From positions 368,469,238 to 368,533,237 of the forward strand of contig NC_085138.1 of NCBI RefSeq assembly GCF_035046485.1: a stretch of DNA of 64,000 nt, read 5' to 3'. This stretch comes from Aedes albopictus (lineage: Eukaryota; Arthropoda; Insecta; Diptera; Culicidae). Both the position numbers and the translations under genes were made by a program. Positions within the stretch are counted from its first letter, which is position 1. Each line of letters begins with the position of its first letter. The notes under the pieces are model-generated. The model was given only the letters and a program-made list of their open reading frames with translations, ran no database searches and was not told where the DNA came from. This document shows, piece by piece, positions 10,601 through 23,210 of this stretch.

Positions 10601-12920
10601 AATTCTGCTAGAATTCTTCTGGGAATTCTGCTGGAATTTCTCTGGGAATTCTGCTAGAATTCCTGTGGGAATTCTGCTAGAATTCCTCTGGGAATTCCGC
10701 TAGAATTCTCCTGGAAATTCTGCTAGAATTCTTCTGGGAATCCTGCTAGAGTAACTCTGGGTCGTCTGCTAGGATTCCTCTGGGAATTCTGCTAGAATTC
10801 CTCTGGGAATTCCGCTAGAATTCTCCTGGAAATTCTGCTAGAATTCTTCTGGGAATCCTGCTAGAGTAACTCTGGGTAGTCTGCTAGGATTCCTCTGGGA
10901 ATTCTGCTAGAATTCCTCTGGGAATTCCGCTACAATTCTCCTGGAAATTCTGCTAGAATTCTTCTGGGAATCCTGCTAGAGTAACTCTGGGTAGTCTGCT
11001 AGGATTCCTCTGGGAATTCTGCTAGAATTCCTCTGGGAATTCTGCTAGAATTCCTCTGGGAATTCCGCTAGAATTCTCCTGGAAATTCTGCTAGAATTCT
11101 TCTGGGAATCCTGCTAGAGTAACTCTGGGTAGTCTGCTAGGATTCTTCTGGGAATTCTGCTAGAATTCCTCTGGGAATTCTGCTAGAATTCCTCTGGGAA
11201 TTCCGCTAGAATTCTCCTGGAAATTCTGCTAGAATTCTGCTGGGAATTCTGCTGGAATTCCTCTTAGAATTCTGCTGGAATTCCTCTTGGAATTCTGCTA
11301 GAATTCCTCTGGGAATTCCGCTAGAATTCTCCTGGAAATTCTGCTAGAATTCTTCTGGGAATTCTGCTGGAATTCCTCTGGGAATTCTGCTAGAATTCCT
11401 GTGGGAATCCTGCTAGAGTAACTCTGGGTAGTCTGCTAGGATTCCTCTGGGAATTCTGCTAGAATTCCTCTGGGAATTCTGCTAGAATTTCTCTGGGAAT
11501 TCTGCTAGAAATCCTCTGGGAATTCTGCTAGAATTCCTCTGGGAATTGTACTAGAAGCCCTCTGGGAATTCTGCTAGAAGCCCTCTGGGAATTCTGCTAG
11601 AAGCCCTCTGGGAATTCTGCTAGAAACCCTCTGGGAATTCTGCTAGAAGCCCTCTGGGAATTCTGCTAGAATTCCTCTGGGAATTCTGCTAGAATTCCTC
11701 TGGGAATTCTGCTAGAATTCCTCTGGGAATTCCTCTGAGAATTCTGCTAGAATTCCTCTGGGATTTCTGCTAGAATTCCTCTGGGAATTCTGCTAGAATT
11801 CCTCTGGGAATTCTGCTAGAAACCCTCTGGGAATTCTGCTAGAAGCCCTCTGGGAATTCTGCTAGAATTCCTCTGGGAATTCTGCAAGAATTGCTCTGGG
11901 AATTCTGCTAAAATTCCTCTGGGAATTCTGCTAGAATCCCTCTCGAAATGCTGCTAGAATTCCTCTGGGAATTCTGCCAGAATTCGTCTGGGAATTCTGC
12001 CAGAATTCCTCTGGGAGTTCTGCTAGAATTCTTCTGGGAATTCTGATAGCATTCCTCTGGGAATTCTACTTGAATTCCTCTGTGAATTCTGCTAGAATTG
12101 CTCTGGGAATGCTGCTGGAATTTCTCTGGGAATTCTGCTACAATTCCCCTGTGAATTCTGCTACAATTCACCTGCGAATTCTGCTGGAATTCTTCTATGA
12201 ATTCTGCTAAAATTCTTTCAACATTTCTGCCTTAATTCCTCTGCCTTAATTCCTCTGGGAATTCTGATAAAATTTATCGATGAGTTCTGCTAGAATTCCT
12301 TAGGGAATTCTGCTAAAAGTTCATTGAGGATTCTGCTAGAATTATTTTGAGAATTCTGCTAGAATTTGTTGAGAACTCTGCTAGAATTCGTTTGAAAATT
12401 CTGCTAGAATTTTTTTGAGAATTCTGCTAGAATTCTTTTGAGAGTTCTTTTGAGAATTGTTTTGAGAGTTCTTTTAAGAACTCTGCTAGAATTCTTTTGA
12501 GAATTCTGCTGGAAATAATTCCTTTGAGAATTCTGGCAGAATGCTTCTGGGAGTTCTGCAAGTATTCTATTGGGAATTCTGCTAGAATTTCTCTGGGAAT
12601 TCTGCTAGAATTCCTTTGTGAATACTGCTATTATATATTTGGCAGTACTGCTAGAATTCCTATGAGAATTTCGCTAGAATTCCTTTGAGCATTTTGCTAG
12701 AATTCCTTTAGGAATTCTGCTCAAATTCCTTTGTTAATTCTGATAGAATTCCTCTGGGAATTTTGCTAGGTTTGGGAATTCTGCTAGAATTTATCTGGGC
12801 TTTCAAATAGAATTTCTTTGGGAATTCTGCTAGAATTCCTCTGGGAATTCTGCTAGAATTCTTCCGCGATTTCTGCTGGATTTCCACTGTAAATTCTGCT
12901 AGAATTCCTTCGGAAAATAC
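10601..12920. repeat. Diverged 23-bp satellite with higher-order structure
   Basis: The same 23-bp unit, with CTCTG instead of CTTCG as the usual linker, and increasing divergence to the right. A marker variant (GAGTAACTCTGGGT) recurs at about 10749, 10864, 10979, 11117 and 11414. The spacings of about 115, 115, 138 and 297 bp are near multiples of 23, so multimers of 5-6 units have been duplicated. After about 12200 the copies are strongly degenerate, and the array ends near 12920. Confidence 0.9.
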
Positions 12921-13665
12921 GGCATGGGTCAGGGGCGTTAAAGGAGGCCTTAAGGGGATCCATGGGGCTCCAGGGGTCTCAGGATTGCTTCAGGGAATCT
13001 CAGAGGCATTGATTGTAACACAAATCAAGATGAAGGAAGTCTAGGAGTTTGAGGGGGCTTTCGAAGGCATGGTCTCAGGTGCGTTTCATGTGGCCCGAGG
13101 GAGCTTTAAAAGGATTTCACGGTCATTTCAGGAAGCCTTAGAGGATTTTGAGTTTCAGAAGCGTTTCGTTAGACGTTTTCGGTGATTTCGAATGGTCTAA
13201 GGTGCATTTCATGAGACCGAGGGGGTTTTAGGGGGATTTCGAATTCATTTCAGGAAGCTTCAGATAATTTTTCTTGGGTTTTATAGACGTTACAGTGCGT
13301 TTTTGGTGGTTTCGGTGGGTTCTGGGGGCTTTACCTGGGGTCCGTGTAGGTTTCAGGGGTTCTACGGAGGCATTTAAGGAAGTATAAGATGAATTTTAGC
13401 GGATTTCTGAAACGCTACGGAGGGTTTTGTTGTTGAGGATCCCAGGTGCGTTACATGGGGTCCATGGGAGGATTTCGGAGGTATTTCAGTAAGTTTTAGA
13501 GGATTTCAAGAGGTTTCAAAAGCGTTTTTGGGGGTTTCGGGAGGTCTCCAGGTGCTTTACTCTTTAAACCTTTCAGTAGCACTTCTGTAACGCCCCTGAA
13601 CCCCCCCTTTCAGGAAATCCTTATAATCTAAAGGTTGTGCAAGTTACAGTTTTTAAAATCATCAT
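12921..13665. repeat. Degenerate 'GTTTCAGGGG' repeat region
   Basis: G/T-rich sequence with recurring blocks such as GGTTTCAGGGG and GGGGTTTCGG at irregular spacing. Similar sequence is found at 36300-36626 and, inverted, at 48190-48370, so it is a dispersed low-complexity family. No coding potential. Confidence 0.6.
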
Positions 13666-14883
13666 CACGCAACAAAATCCGTTCCTGAAATCGTCAACAT
13701 CCAGTCACGTATCCTGGAACAATTAAAATTTCCTCTTACGAAAATACACCATGAAAAAATATCACAGAATCGTGAACTGTGTTCCGCAACATGTACGTAA
13801 CGCCTGGATAATGGAGTCCATAAAGAACATAGATCACAGAAATGTGAACTAAGTTCTAACAATGATGGTGCTAATCACGTAAACAAGAACTTAGTTCACG
13901 GCAAATGGATTTCAGTTCATGGGAACTGGACTAAAAATCACAGGAATGAGAACGCAGTTCATGGTCTGTTGTTGAGTTCCAGTAGCCATGATTTCTGTTC
14001 ACGGAAGCGAAATCGCTGTTTTCGTTCAGGTGCCGATATAATCACGGGGTTGGGAGTTCGGATTTGTTTTTAAAGATAGATATCTATTTTTCAGGTTTCT
14101 AGAACTATTTGCACATTGCTAGTATTCCACAGTTGTTTTACATAAAATCACATCATATTTCACAGTATGAGTGCTTTTATTTCAGTTTTATGATAACCTT
14201 TTGTTGTCCGTTTCACTCAGGGGATATGGACTATGGATTGGCAAGATGCAACCTTCTATGTAACTTTGATAGTTTATTTTTAACAACTCGCGATGCAATG
14301 AATGCATTTAAATGTGACGGGATATCCATTCTTCGCTGATATTTCACACCTTTCACATAATCAACTAACGATTGCATTTTTCCCAGCGGCGGCGGTGGCG
14401 GCGGCGACGACTGGCATCTTACCGAAATGCTTCTTTTGGTAATCCGTAAGCAGCACACACAACAGTATTCACTTTGTCGGCCGCTAATGCAGCGCAAAAC
14501 CCTCAAAATAGAACATTTTGCACAAAATAAGAGAAAATCTAATACAATTTTTACTCTATTCACATTCCTGGCACTTTTTGTTGTTCTTTTCACAAACGTT
14601 ACTAATAATGACAGCGCGCGTGATTTGTGTTCACGATATCAAGAACAAAATCCAGATTATGGTTTTTTGAGTTCTAGGTATCGTGATTTCATTTCTTGCT
14701 TTTGGAAGCGTTACTATATGGATAGCTCGGCATGCATTGCGTTCCTGTATTTGAGAACATTAGCATGGAAGCTATGAACAGTGAATCACAGAAACGGGAA
14801 CCAAATCACAATTTCGAATGGGTGCTAAGTTCAGGTTTACGCGATTTTTTATTCACGGATACCGGAACGGATTTTTTTGCGTG
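13666..14883 (+). mobile_element. 1218-bp non-autonomous DNA transposon, copy B
   Basis: Same ends and length as copies A and C, in inverted orientation to A. Together A and B flank the 23-bp satellite (4.7 kb between them). All sequence compared matches A when inverted; C differs by at least one base (G at 14769 here, A at 33060 in C). There is no transposase frame. Confidence 0.88.
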
Positions 14884-15064
14884 TAATCAATTTGAAATGT
14901 CAATTCTGAAACCACATTCACATATTTCCTTTCATACGAGGAACTTTGGGAACTTCAACAACTTCTTTCGCTTAAAATTTTCAGAAACGTATCCTATTTA
15001 CGACGATGCATTAAACACTAGTCCAAATTGTACGATATTCAACATCTCAGCAATATAGCCGTGC

Positions 15065-16310
15065 GTCATATCCTGATTTTTTACTGTTTTATGCAAAAGT
15101 AGCTTGTGCACTAGGCCGTCCCTTATTTTGCAAAAAAATGGAAATGTTATAAGTTCGTTGTTGGAAAATGATCGTTTTAGCTCAGAAATGATCGTGTCAA
15201 AATTTAAAGTCCATATCTCTAGGCAAAGTGGTCCCTCAAAGGGCCTAAAGTTGTCAAAAATGTATGTGACTAAAAAAGATGAAATTTTTTTCGACGAAAA
15301 TATACGCTATATACGCTATACTACTAAAAAGGAATAAAAATGTGAGTAGAATTGCGATATCTCTTATCGTTTTTAAGTTATTGAACAAAATAGGGTAAGT
15401 TTTTTTGGGATCTAAAAAAATGGTCAAAATGCTGATTTATTTTGCGATTTATTTTGACAATAACACAAAAACGAGTAAAGATATCGCAATTCTAAGCACA
15501 TTTTTGGCCCTCAAGGGTCCTTAAATCATCGGTTTCAGTAAAATAGGGTCTTGTACCATTTGGGCAGGTGTACCTATTTTGGGCACTTGTCGCTATAACT
15601 AAGTCAATTTCAAACCGATTGATTTGAATTTTTGTACAGAGTTAGGTACTGTACGTGCCTAATTCTATACAAAATTTCAAATCAATCGGTTTGAAATTGA
15701 CTTAGTTATAGCGACAAGTGCCCAAAATAGGTACACCTGCCCAAATGGTACAAGACCCTACCGTTTTTTTTCCTTCGAAAAATTCTCTTGTTTTTTGGTC
15801 TCATACAAATTTTGACAACTTTAGGGGCCTTTGAGAGACCACTTTGCCTTGAGATACGGACTTCAAATTTTGACACGATCATTACTGAGCTGAAAAGATC
15901 ATTTTCCAACAACGAACTTGTAACATTTCCAATTTTTGAAAAATATGGGACAGCCCATTGTGCACGTGTTGTTAATTGGCTTCTTTAGCGGTGTTGAGAT
16001 AATTCCATATTCAGAATCTGCTTGCCAAACTGAGCCGAAATCCTAATTTTCATTAATTTTGGTGCCCGGGAACCAATTTTAAAACCAGTTTCAAGTTTGT
16101 ATAGGAGAGATTTGTCGAATCACCCTTCGTCGCATTTTGTACTGGGCGGAGCTGTCAAGCAGTTGTCCAGCTGCCAAAAGGTGATTTCAGAAAATCTCTT
16201 TGTGATTGATTTTGGGTACCAAAATAAAATTCTAAAAATCTGAAAAAATCATAGTGGCTCAGAAAAAGCTGCTCTTTCGTATAAAATCCAAAAATCAGGA
16301 CATTTTTCTT
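15065..16310. mobile_element. Foldback element with nested insertion
   Basis: Arms at about 15101-15290 and 15780-15965 are inverted copies (for example 'ggaaaatgatc...ctcagaaatgatcgtgtcaaa' against its complement). A further inverted pair lies inside (15345-15400 with 15450-15505). Weaker outer matches (15065-15105 with 16265-16310) suggest the element is longer and that about 290 bp were inserted near 15968-16260. Exact ends and TSD are uncertain. A separate 217-bp MITE sits in the middle. Confidence 0.6.
15544..15760. mobile_element. 217-bp near-perfect palindromic MITE
   Basis: Starts TAGGGTCTTGTACCATTTGG and ends with its complement. The two arms are about 95-105 bp and nearly identical, with almost no loop. 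It interrupts the surrounding foldback. Open frames here are only arm shadows. Confidence 0.85.
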
Positions 16311-17529
16311 AATTTAAAAACCCAATTGGACTCTCTTTTTTTTAAACAAAAAAGTATGGTAAACCATGCACCAGTACAAATACATTTTGTATTCTTAAAG
16401 AGGTGTCCGTATTAATAATGCGTATTTAGAGAAGACTGTATTAGGGCGTTTTCGACGTGTACTTTTTATTATGTACATTCTTTATAGTCACGTAACCAAA
16501 AAGCAGTACTCAATCAACCCAAAAGTGCAGGTATTGCGTGGTATTGCTGAGGGTACCCATTAACAAAACAGCTCCCGGGGTAACCTCAATTTGTGTTCAA
16601 ATTCTACCATTCAGATTGCTCAAGCAAATGCAATAAAGTCATTTTCAAACCACTATCATTCATTGATAAAGTCGGCAAGGAAATCACTCCACTTTCGTCG
16701 CAGCATAAATCATTCCATATACCGGTTCCTTTCAGCGAGTAGTCAATTGACTAACCAAAGTTCCAGTTTAATGCGATTTTAATTAATTTCCCGTTTATTT
16801 ACTCTACTTCTCATTCGGGCGTTTTTTTTTTGCTTTTGTTTCAGCTCTCCGCCCAAAGCGTAACAACAGATGCGGGAAAAAGCAGAATTTTTGAATAATA
16901 TATTGTACCGTTCGCAAGTGATGCATTTTATTCAAAAAATACATCCAAGAATTGCCGAGATCAGGAGAATTGCCAAAAAGAAAGCGGACATAAATCATTC
17001 ACGAGCCTCCTCCGAACCACATTTTGGGGGCCGGGGTCCAGGAATAATCTCGCTGGCTGTGGCAGTGGACGGTTGAACGGTCGGAATTTTCGGCCCGACT
17101 ATTGGACAACGAAGGACACCGGCCGAGGTAGGACAACGAACGGTGCGCGGTGGCCAGCGGTGTATTTATTTTACGAAATTAGGTCCGCGATAAGGCGAAA
17201 TGTGCGTCCCGGGCGAAAAACTGGTTCAACATGAAAATTCATTCAATCAATTTCGATTCCTGGCATGTGTGGAGGGGAAAAAAGCTGAATGGCTTTCTCG
17301 ACTGCAAATGAATCAGTTTTGGCACGGGTGTCGTCGTTTCCGAGACGCGCACTCTAACGACCGCCAGGGGGATGACGGGGTTAACTGCGGGAAAGTTTGA
17401 AATAAAAGAGGGTTTTATAGTTAATCCAACTGGCATAATACTAAGGAATAGCATAGATATTTCAATATTGCAACAACTGACAGACGTCAAAAGTCTTCAA
17501 GTTGATGTTGAACGCAGCCACGGCCATTT
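16311..17529. other. Unrecognised sequence
   Basis: Mixed AT-rich and, at 17000-17180, GC-rich sequence. Short open frames on both strands show no known motif. No repeats recognised. Confidence 0.3.
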
Positions 17530-20520
17530 AGAAACGTTCAACTGCGAATTTCTCTGGGAGCTCCACTGGGAATGCCTCTACAAGTTCCACTGAGACTTCT
17601 ACAAGAAAGGGATTTCCTGTAAGTTGTACTGGAAACTCCTGAAAGAGTTTACTGAGAATTCTTAAAGAATTTCAAGTAGTAATTCTTCCGGAAGTTGTTT
17701 CTGGAACTCTTCAAGAAGTTCCTCCGGGCTTAAGCTAGAACTTCCTTTGCAAATTACGTGGTCTCCTCAAGAAGCTCTTTCGGATGTTCTTCCGAATTGC
17801 TTGAAGGAATCCTCGGGGAATTCCTCCAAGAAATCCTCCGGGGATTCCTCCAGGAACTATTCCTTTAGGGATTCCTGGAGGAGTCCCTGGAGGAATTCTT
17901 GGAGGAATCCTCGGAGGAATCCCCAGAGGAATTCCTGGAGGAATTCCTGGGAGACACCCCGAAAGAATTGCGTGGAGGAACCCTCGGGGGATTCCTCCAG
18001 GAATTCCTCCGGGGATTCCTCCAGGAATTTCTCCGGGGATTCCTCCAGGAACTCCTCCGGGGATTCCTCCAGGAGCTCCTCCAGGGATTCCTCCAGGAAC
18101 TCCTCCGGGGATTCCTCCAGGAACTCCTCCGGGGATTCCTCCAGGAACTCCTCCGAGGATTCCTCCAGGAACTCCTCCCCAAGTAACACACTTGTCACCG
18201 AAGAGTCACGGCGGCGCAGGTTTTGTTGCGCAGAAGTCACAGTGACTTACTTCTAACAAATAAACACTTACTTGCTAGAAGTAAGTCACAGTGACTTTTG
18301 CGCAACAAAAACCTGCGCCGCCGTGACTCTTCGGTGACAAGTATGTTACTTGGGTCCGAGGATTCCTCCAGGAACTCCTCCGGGGATTCCTCCAGGAATT
18401 CCTCCGGGGATTCCTCCAGGAATTCCTCCGGGGATTCCTAAAGGAATTCCTCCGGGGATTCCTAAAGGAATTCCTCCGGGGATTCCTCCAGGAATTCCTC
18501 CGGGGATTCCTCCAGGAATTCCTCCGAGGATTCCTCCGGGAATTTCTCTAGGAATTCATCCGGGAATTCCTCTAGAAATTCCTCCGGGAATTTCTCTAGG
18601 AATCCCTCCGGAAATTCCTCTAGGAATTCCTCCGGGAGTTCCTCTAGAAATTCCTCCGGGAATTCCTCCAGGAATTCCTCCGGGAATTCCTCTAGGAATT
18701 GCTCCGGGAATTCCTCTAGGAATTGCTCCGGGAGTTCCTCTAGGAATTCCTCCAAGAATTCCTCTAGGAATTCCTCCGGGAATTCCTCTAGGAATTCCTC
18801 CGGGAATTCCTCTAGGAATCCTCCGGGAATTCCTCTAGGAATTCCTCCAGGAGTTCCTCTAGGAATTCCTCGAGGAGTTCCTCTAGGAATTCCTCCAGGA
18901 GTTCCTCTAGGAATTCCTCCAGGAGTTTCTCTAGGAATTCCTCCAGGAGTTCCTCTAGAATTTCCTCCAGGAGTTCCTCTAGGAATTCCTTTAGAAGTTC
19001 CTCTAGAAATTTCTCTAGGAATTCCTCTAGGAATTCCTCTAGGAATTCCTCTAGAAATTCTTCCTCCAGGAATTCCTCCGAGAATTCCTCCAGGAATTCC
19101 TCCGAGAATTCCTCCAGGAATTCCTCCGCAAATTCCTCCAGGAATTCCTCCGCAAATTCCTCCAGGAATTCCTCCGGAAATTCCTCCAGGAATTCCTCCG
19201 GAAATTCCTCCAAGAATTCCTCCGGAAATTCCTCCAGGAATTCCTCCGGAAATTCCTCCAGGAATTCCTCCGGAAATTCCTCCAGGAATTCCTCCGGAAA
19301 TTCCTCCAGGAATTCCTCCGGAAATTCCTCCGGAAATTCCTCCAGGAATTCCTCCGGAAATTCCTCCAGGAATTCCTTCGGAAATTCCTCCAAGAATTCC
19401 TCCGGAAATTCCTCCAGGAATTCCTCCGGAAATTCCTCCAGGAATTCCTCCGGAAATTCCTCCAGGAATTCCTCCGGAAATTCCTCCAGGAATTCCTCCG
19501 GAAATTCCTCCAGAAATTCCTCCGCAAATTCCTCCAGGAATTCCTCCGGAAATTCCTCCAGGAATTCGTCTAGGAATTCCTCCGGGAATTCGTCCAGGAA
19601 TTCCTCCAGGAATTCGTCCAGGAATTCGTCCAGGAATTCGTCCAGGAATTCGTCCAGGAATTCCTTCAGGAATTCCTCCAGGAATTCCTCCAGGGAATCC
19701 TCCAGGAATTCCTCCAGGAAATCCTCCAGGAATTCCTCCAGGAAATTCTTCAGGAATTCCTCCAGATATTCCTCCAAGAATTCTTCCACAAATTCCTTCA
19801 GAAATTCCTCCAGAAATTCCTCCGGGGATTCCTCCAGGAATTCCTACAAATATTCCTTCAGATATTCCTCCAGGAATACTTCCAGGAATTCCTGCAGGAA
19901 TTCCTCCGGGGTTTCCTCCAGGGATTCCCCAGAAATTCCTCCGGCGATTCCTCCAGGAATTCCTTCGGGGATACCTCCAGAAATTCCTCCGGAGATTCCT
20001 CCAGGAATCCCTCCGGAGAATCCTCCTGGAATTCCTCCGGGGACTCCTCCAGGAATTCCTCCGGGAATTTCTCCAGGAATTCCTCGGGGATTCCTCCAGG
20101 AATTCCTCGGGGATTCCGCCAGGAATTCCTCGGAGATTCCTCCAGGAATTCTTCGGGGGTTTCCTCCAGGAATTCTTCCGGGGATTCCTCCAGGAATTCC
20201 TCGGGGGATTCCTCCAGGAATTCCTCGGGGGATTCCTCCAGGAATTCCTCGGGGGATTCCTCCAGGAATTCCTCGGGGGATTCCTCCAGGAATTCCTACG
20301 GGGATTCCCCCAGAAATTCCTTCGGCGATTCGTCCAGGAATTCCTTCGGGGATTCCTCCAGGAATTCCTTCGGGGATTCCTCCAGGAATTCCTTCGGGGA
20401 TTCCTCCAGGAATTCCTTCGGGGATTCCCCCAGAAATTGCTTCGGCGATTCCTCCAGGAATTCCTTCGGGGATTCCTCCTGGAACTCCTCCGGGGATTCC
20501 TCCAGGAACTCCAGGAGTCA
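17530..20520. repeat. 12/24-bp satellite built on AATTCCTCC(A/G)GG
   Basis: Starts degenerate (17530-17800) and becomes regular from about 17800. Sub-blocks differ in the linker: GGGGATTCCTCC (17980-18180 and 18350-18530, again 19900-20510), CTCTAGGAATTC (18540-19050), and GGAAATTCCTCC (about 19060-19560). Because 12 and 24 are multiples of 3, frames stay open for up to 325 codons and predict monotonous peptides ([28 protein letters not shown]). These are not supported as genes. A MITE at 18178-18354 interrupts the array. Confidence 0.93.
18178..18354. mobile_element. 177-bp hairpin MITE, copy 1
   Basis: Two inverted arms of about 78 bp with a 20-base loop. Ends are CCCAAGTAACACACTTGTCA and the near complement. 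It is flanked by the 2-bp repeat TC (18176-18177 and 18355-18356); removing the element with one TC restores the satellite unit exactly. A second copy lies at 56420-56597. Confidence 0.93.
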
Positions 20521-22451
20521 AAATCTTAAAAAATTAACATGGGACAACTGCACACGGCAGAGATTCAAAAAGAAATCATAAAATACTTTAAACAAATAAA
20601 AAATATAAAAAAAAAAAACAAAAAATAATAATAATTTGATCATTTTTCCGAAACACATCTTTCTGATAAAATAAGACAGTACATCGTGTTATCCTCAACG
20701 ACTTCATTTTACGCCGCTTCCCCCTATTTGAAAGATCTGGTGTGTAATTTTTAATTATTTTGACGTTCAGTTTACAACAATGTAAGGTGCTGAAGCCCGT
20801 GTCGTAGCATGTGTTCTTCCAGCAAACCGTCTCCTGCCAAGCCAAGTGTGCGTATTTGCCAATGTTTCCGCCGCAGTTTATCAATGAATATTCATCACGG
20901 GCGCCCGATTGGTCCTCGGACCGAAATACAGTTATCGTTTGGTTAATGAGGAAGGACTTTCAACCACAGAGAACAGACGTTTAAGCTCGAACAAAATTAC
21001 GTCGAAATCGTGTGTAAAGGATTTAAGCGTACCTCAACGCCACCAACGGAGACTGCCCCACATATAAAGTCGATTTGACCCCACGATGGCAGTGTTCATC
21101 GTTAAAATACACTAGCCCACAAAGCGACACGAGCGCCAAACAGCAAAAAACGGCGAGCACTGGAAACAAATATGACAACACAACAATGCAAGTGATGGGA
21201 CGCTAGCGCCGCGCAACGGGAGCATAACCACATACTTTGAAATGACCGTTACAAAATTTTACACAAGCCAGAAAGTGAAGATAGACGTCTGTTCTCTGTG
21301 CTTTCAACTCTGCAGCAGCAGCCCCAGCGTCAGCGCCAGCCCCAGCGGGTACGTGATTTTGATGAGTTCTGATAAATTGTCACCGATAATGTCGTCCGGG
21401 GGCACATGTCCGAAACGCGCGCATCCCAAGGGCGCTGCCTGACAGACAAGTGCAACAATTTCTGGTTTTTCTGTTCAATTCCCCGCAAATGTAATCAGTT
21501 GCGAAAAATAATTAATTACTTTCGCGAAACGTTCGCTTTGGATTGGCATTCGAGATATTTAATGATCTCTTCAAGTTTTTGCCTCCGGATTTTGTCGATC
21601 AATTGTGCGTCGAAATATGACAACCAAACGAGCAGCTTCTGGCTGGAGCCTTGAAAAAGTCTAAAAGCATCTTTTAGAAACGCCAGAAAGTAAACATTCA
21701 TGTTGAAAGGAGCCGAAATCGGATGGAAGAAATTTTTGATTTCTGACATGTGTATGGCGTGCGTTTTGGTGAATTATTCAACAGAGGGTGCACTGCACAC
21801 ACGGAGAGGGCACCCATGTCGAGAATGGCCCATCATAAAAGACACACGGACATTAATATTAATTGCAAAATGATTTCCATGGGTATAAAAAATTGACAGG
21901 AAATTGGGGTCAACGGGTGTTTTAACTGGCAGCAGAAGCTTGAAAAAGGTCACATTAAAAGAACAAAAGCTCATGTATACATTTGAAACGAAAGACAGCT
22001 GATTCATGTTTGGCCACCAACGGACTGACTTATCAACGAGTTTTGAATTATGATTTGGCCTGTTGAACCGCATCATGGTATCCGTAAGTGTTAAGGAGAT
22101 GGATAATCCACCAAAGCGCGTGATTCATAACAAGTGGATAGGTGTTTTTGAAAAAGTTTCAATCTAGGATAATTTATTATTTTGTTTTAGAAATGTGCAT
22201 ATTTCCGTTATAATAACTGAAAAATATTTGTCTTACTCAAAAAAAAAAAAATCAGACTCATTTGTTCATCGGAATGATCGTGTGCAATAACTAAATACTA
22301 TGGTTCATCATTTATTATTTACCTACACTGACCGAAAATATTCTCCTATAATCGACTGAACTATCATTCGCACTAACCTTGAAATGGATCATCTAATAAT
22401 AATAAAATGATTACTTGAATCAAAAGCCGTATCCTCATAACTTCGAATGGC
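20521..22451. other. Unrecognised sequence between repeats
   Basis: No gene recognised. A short inverted pair (20959-20981 with 21285-21301, core ACGTCTGTTCTCTGTG) may mark an old MITE of about 340 bp. A CAG/AGC-rich stretch lies at 21312-21350. Short open frames on both strands show no motif. Confidence 0.35.
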
Positions 22452-22463
22452 ATTCACCCAAAC

Positions 22464-22642
22464 GTGGAGCGGACCTGGTGTGATGGTTAGAACACTTGAC
22501 TATCACTCCGAGGACCTGGGATCGAATCCCACTCCCGACAAACTCACAAATTTGAGTTCTTCCTTCGGAAGGGAAGTAAAGCGTGGGTCCCGAGATGAAC
22601 TAGCCTAGGGCTAAAAATCTCGTTAATACAGACAAAAAAAAA
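22464..22642 (+). mobile_element. tRNA-derived SINE with 12-bp TSD
   Basis: A 179-bp insertion flanked by a perfect direct repeat ATTCACCCAAAC (22452-22463 and 22643-22654). The tRNA-like head has an A-box-like TGGTGTGATGG and a B-box-like GGGATCGAATCCC. The body ends 'gatgaactagcctagggct...' and an A-rich tail. The same 3' tail occurs as a 51-bp insertion at 39837-39887. Confidence 0.9.
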
Positions 22643-22654
22643 ATTCACCCAAAC

Positions 22655-23210
22655 AATAAAGGATTTTTCATACGATTTTTGAACACGTCATCATTCGATT
22701 ATCGTATTATAGTTTCTTCGAGTGAATATCGTCCTCCAATCGGATGATAAATGTTTTGGTTGTGCCCCAAAACAAAAATCATCCGGTTAAAGAATGATTA
22801 ACTGACGCTGTTGCTTATACCAGCCTCGCTCCGTGAGGAAGCTCCATATTCAATTTGTAGTTAAACATGAAACGACTTGAAAACCTTTGGATTAATAATA
22901 GTTCTGAAAACTATTCGGGAGTTCTGGTAAGAATAGTAAATCAATAAGTTTGTACAGTTAATGGAATTTATCTACATTTCTCTGCAGAATACAACAAACC
23001 GATGAACGGGTGATGGTGCACAGCGGAAAAGTTGGGGGAAGTTGTGGTTCTGAGCCGCTGGAAAACCACAACAGCAGCGGAAAACCGATCATGATGAGAT
23101 TTTGAAGGTCCAGGATCCAGTCATCTGCACAATAACGGAGCATCCTGGGCCGGCTGCGGTGACTATTGTAGTTCCATCAAATAAATTTATCATTAATTGT
23201 GGTTAAGATA
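22655..23210. other. Unrecognised spacer
   Basis: AT-rich, without recognisable gene or repeat. Confidence 0.35.

Noticed and set aside
9953..12920. CRISPR-like array
   Set aside because: There are no unique spacers; it is a contiguous 23-bp tandem repeat in a eukaryotic setting without cas genes.
13561..13665. Continuation of the inversion beyond elements A and B
   Set aside because: The sequences just inside copies A and B are not complementary, so only the elements are inverted, not a larger segment.
17747..20521. Long Glu/Phe/Leu-, Arg/Asn- and Gly/Pro-rich frames
   Set aside because: All follow the 12/24-bp satellite; several overlap on both strands and none has a non-repeat domain.
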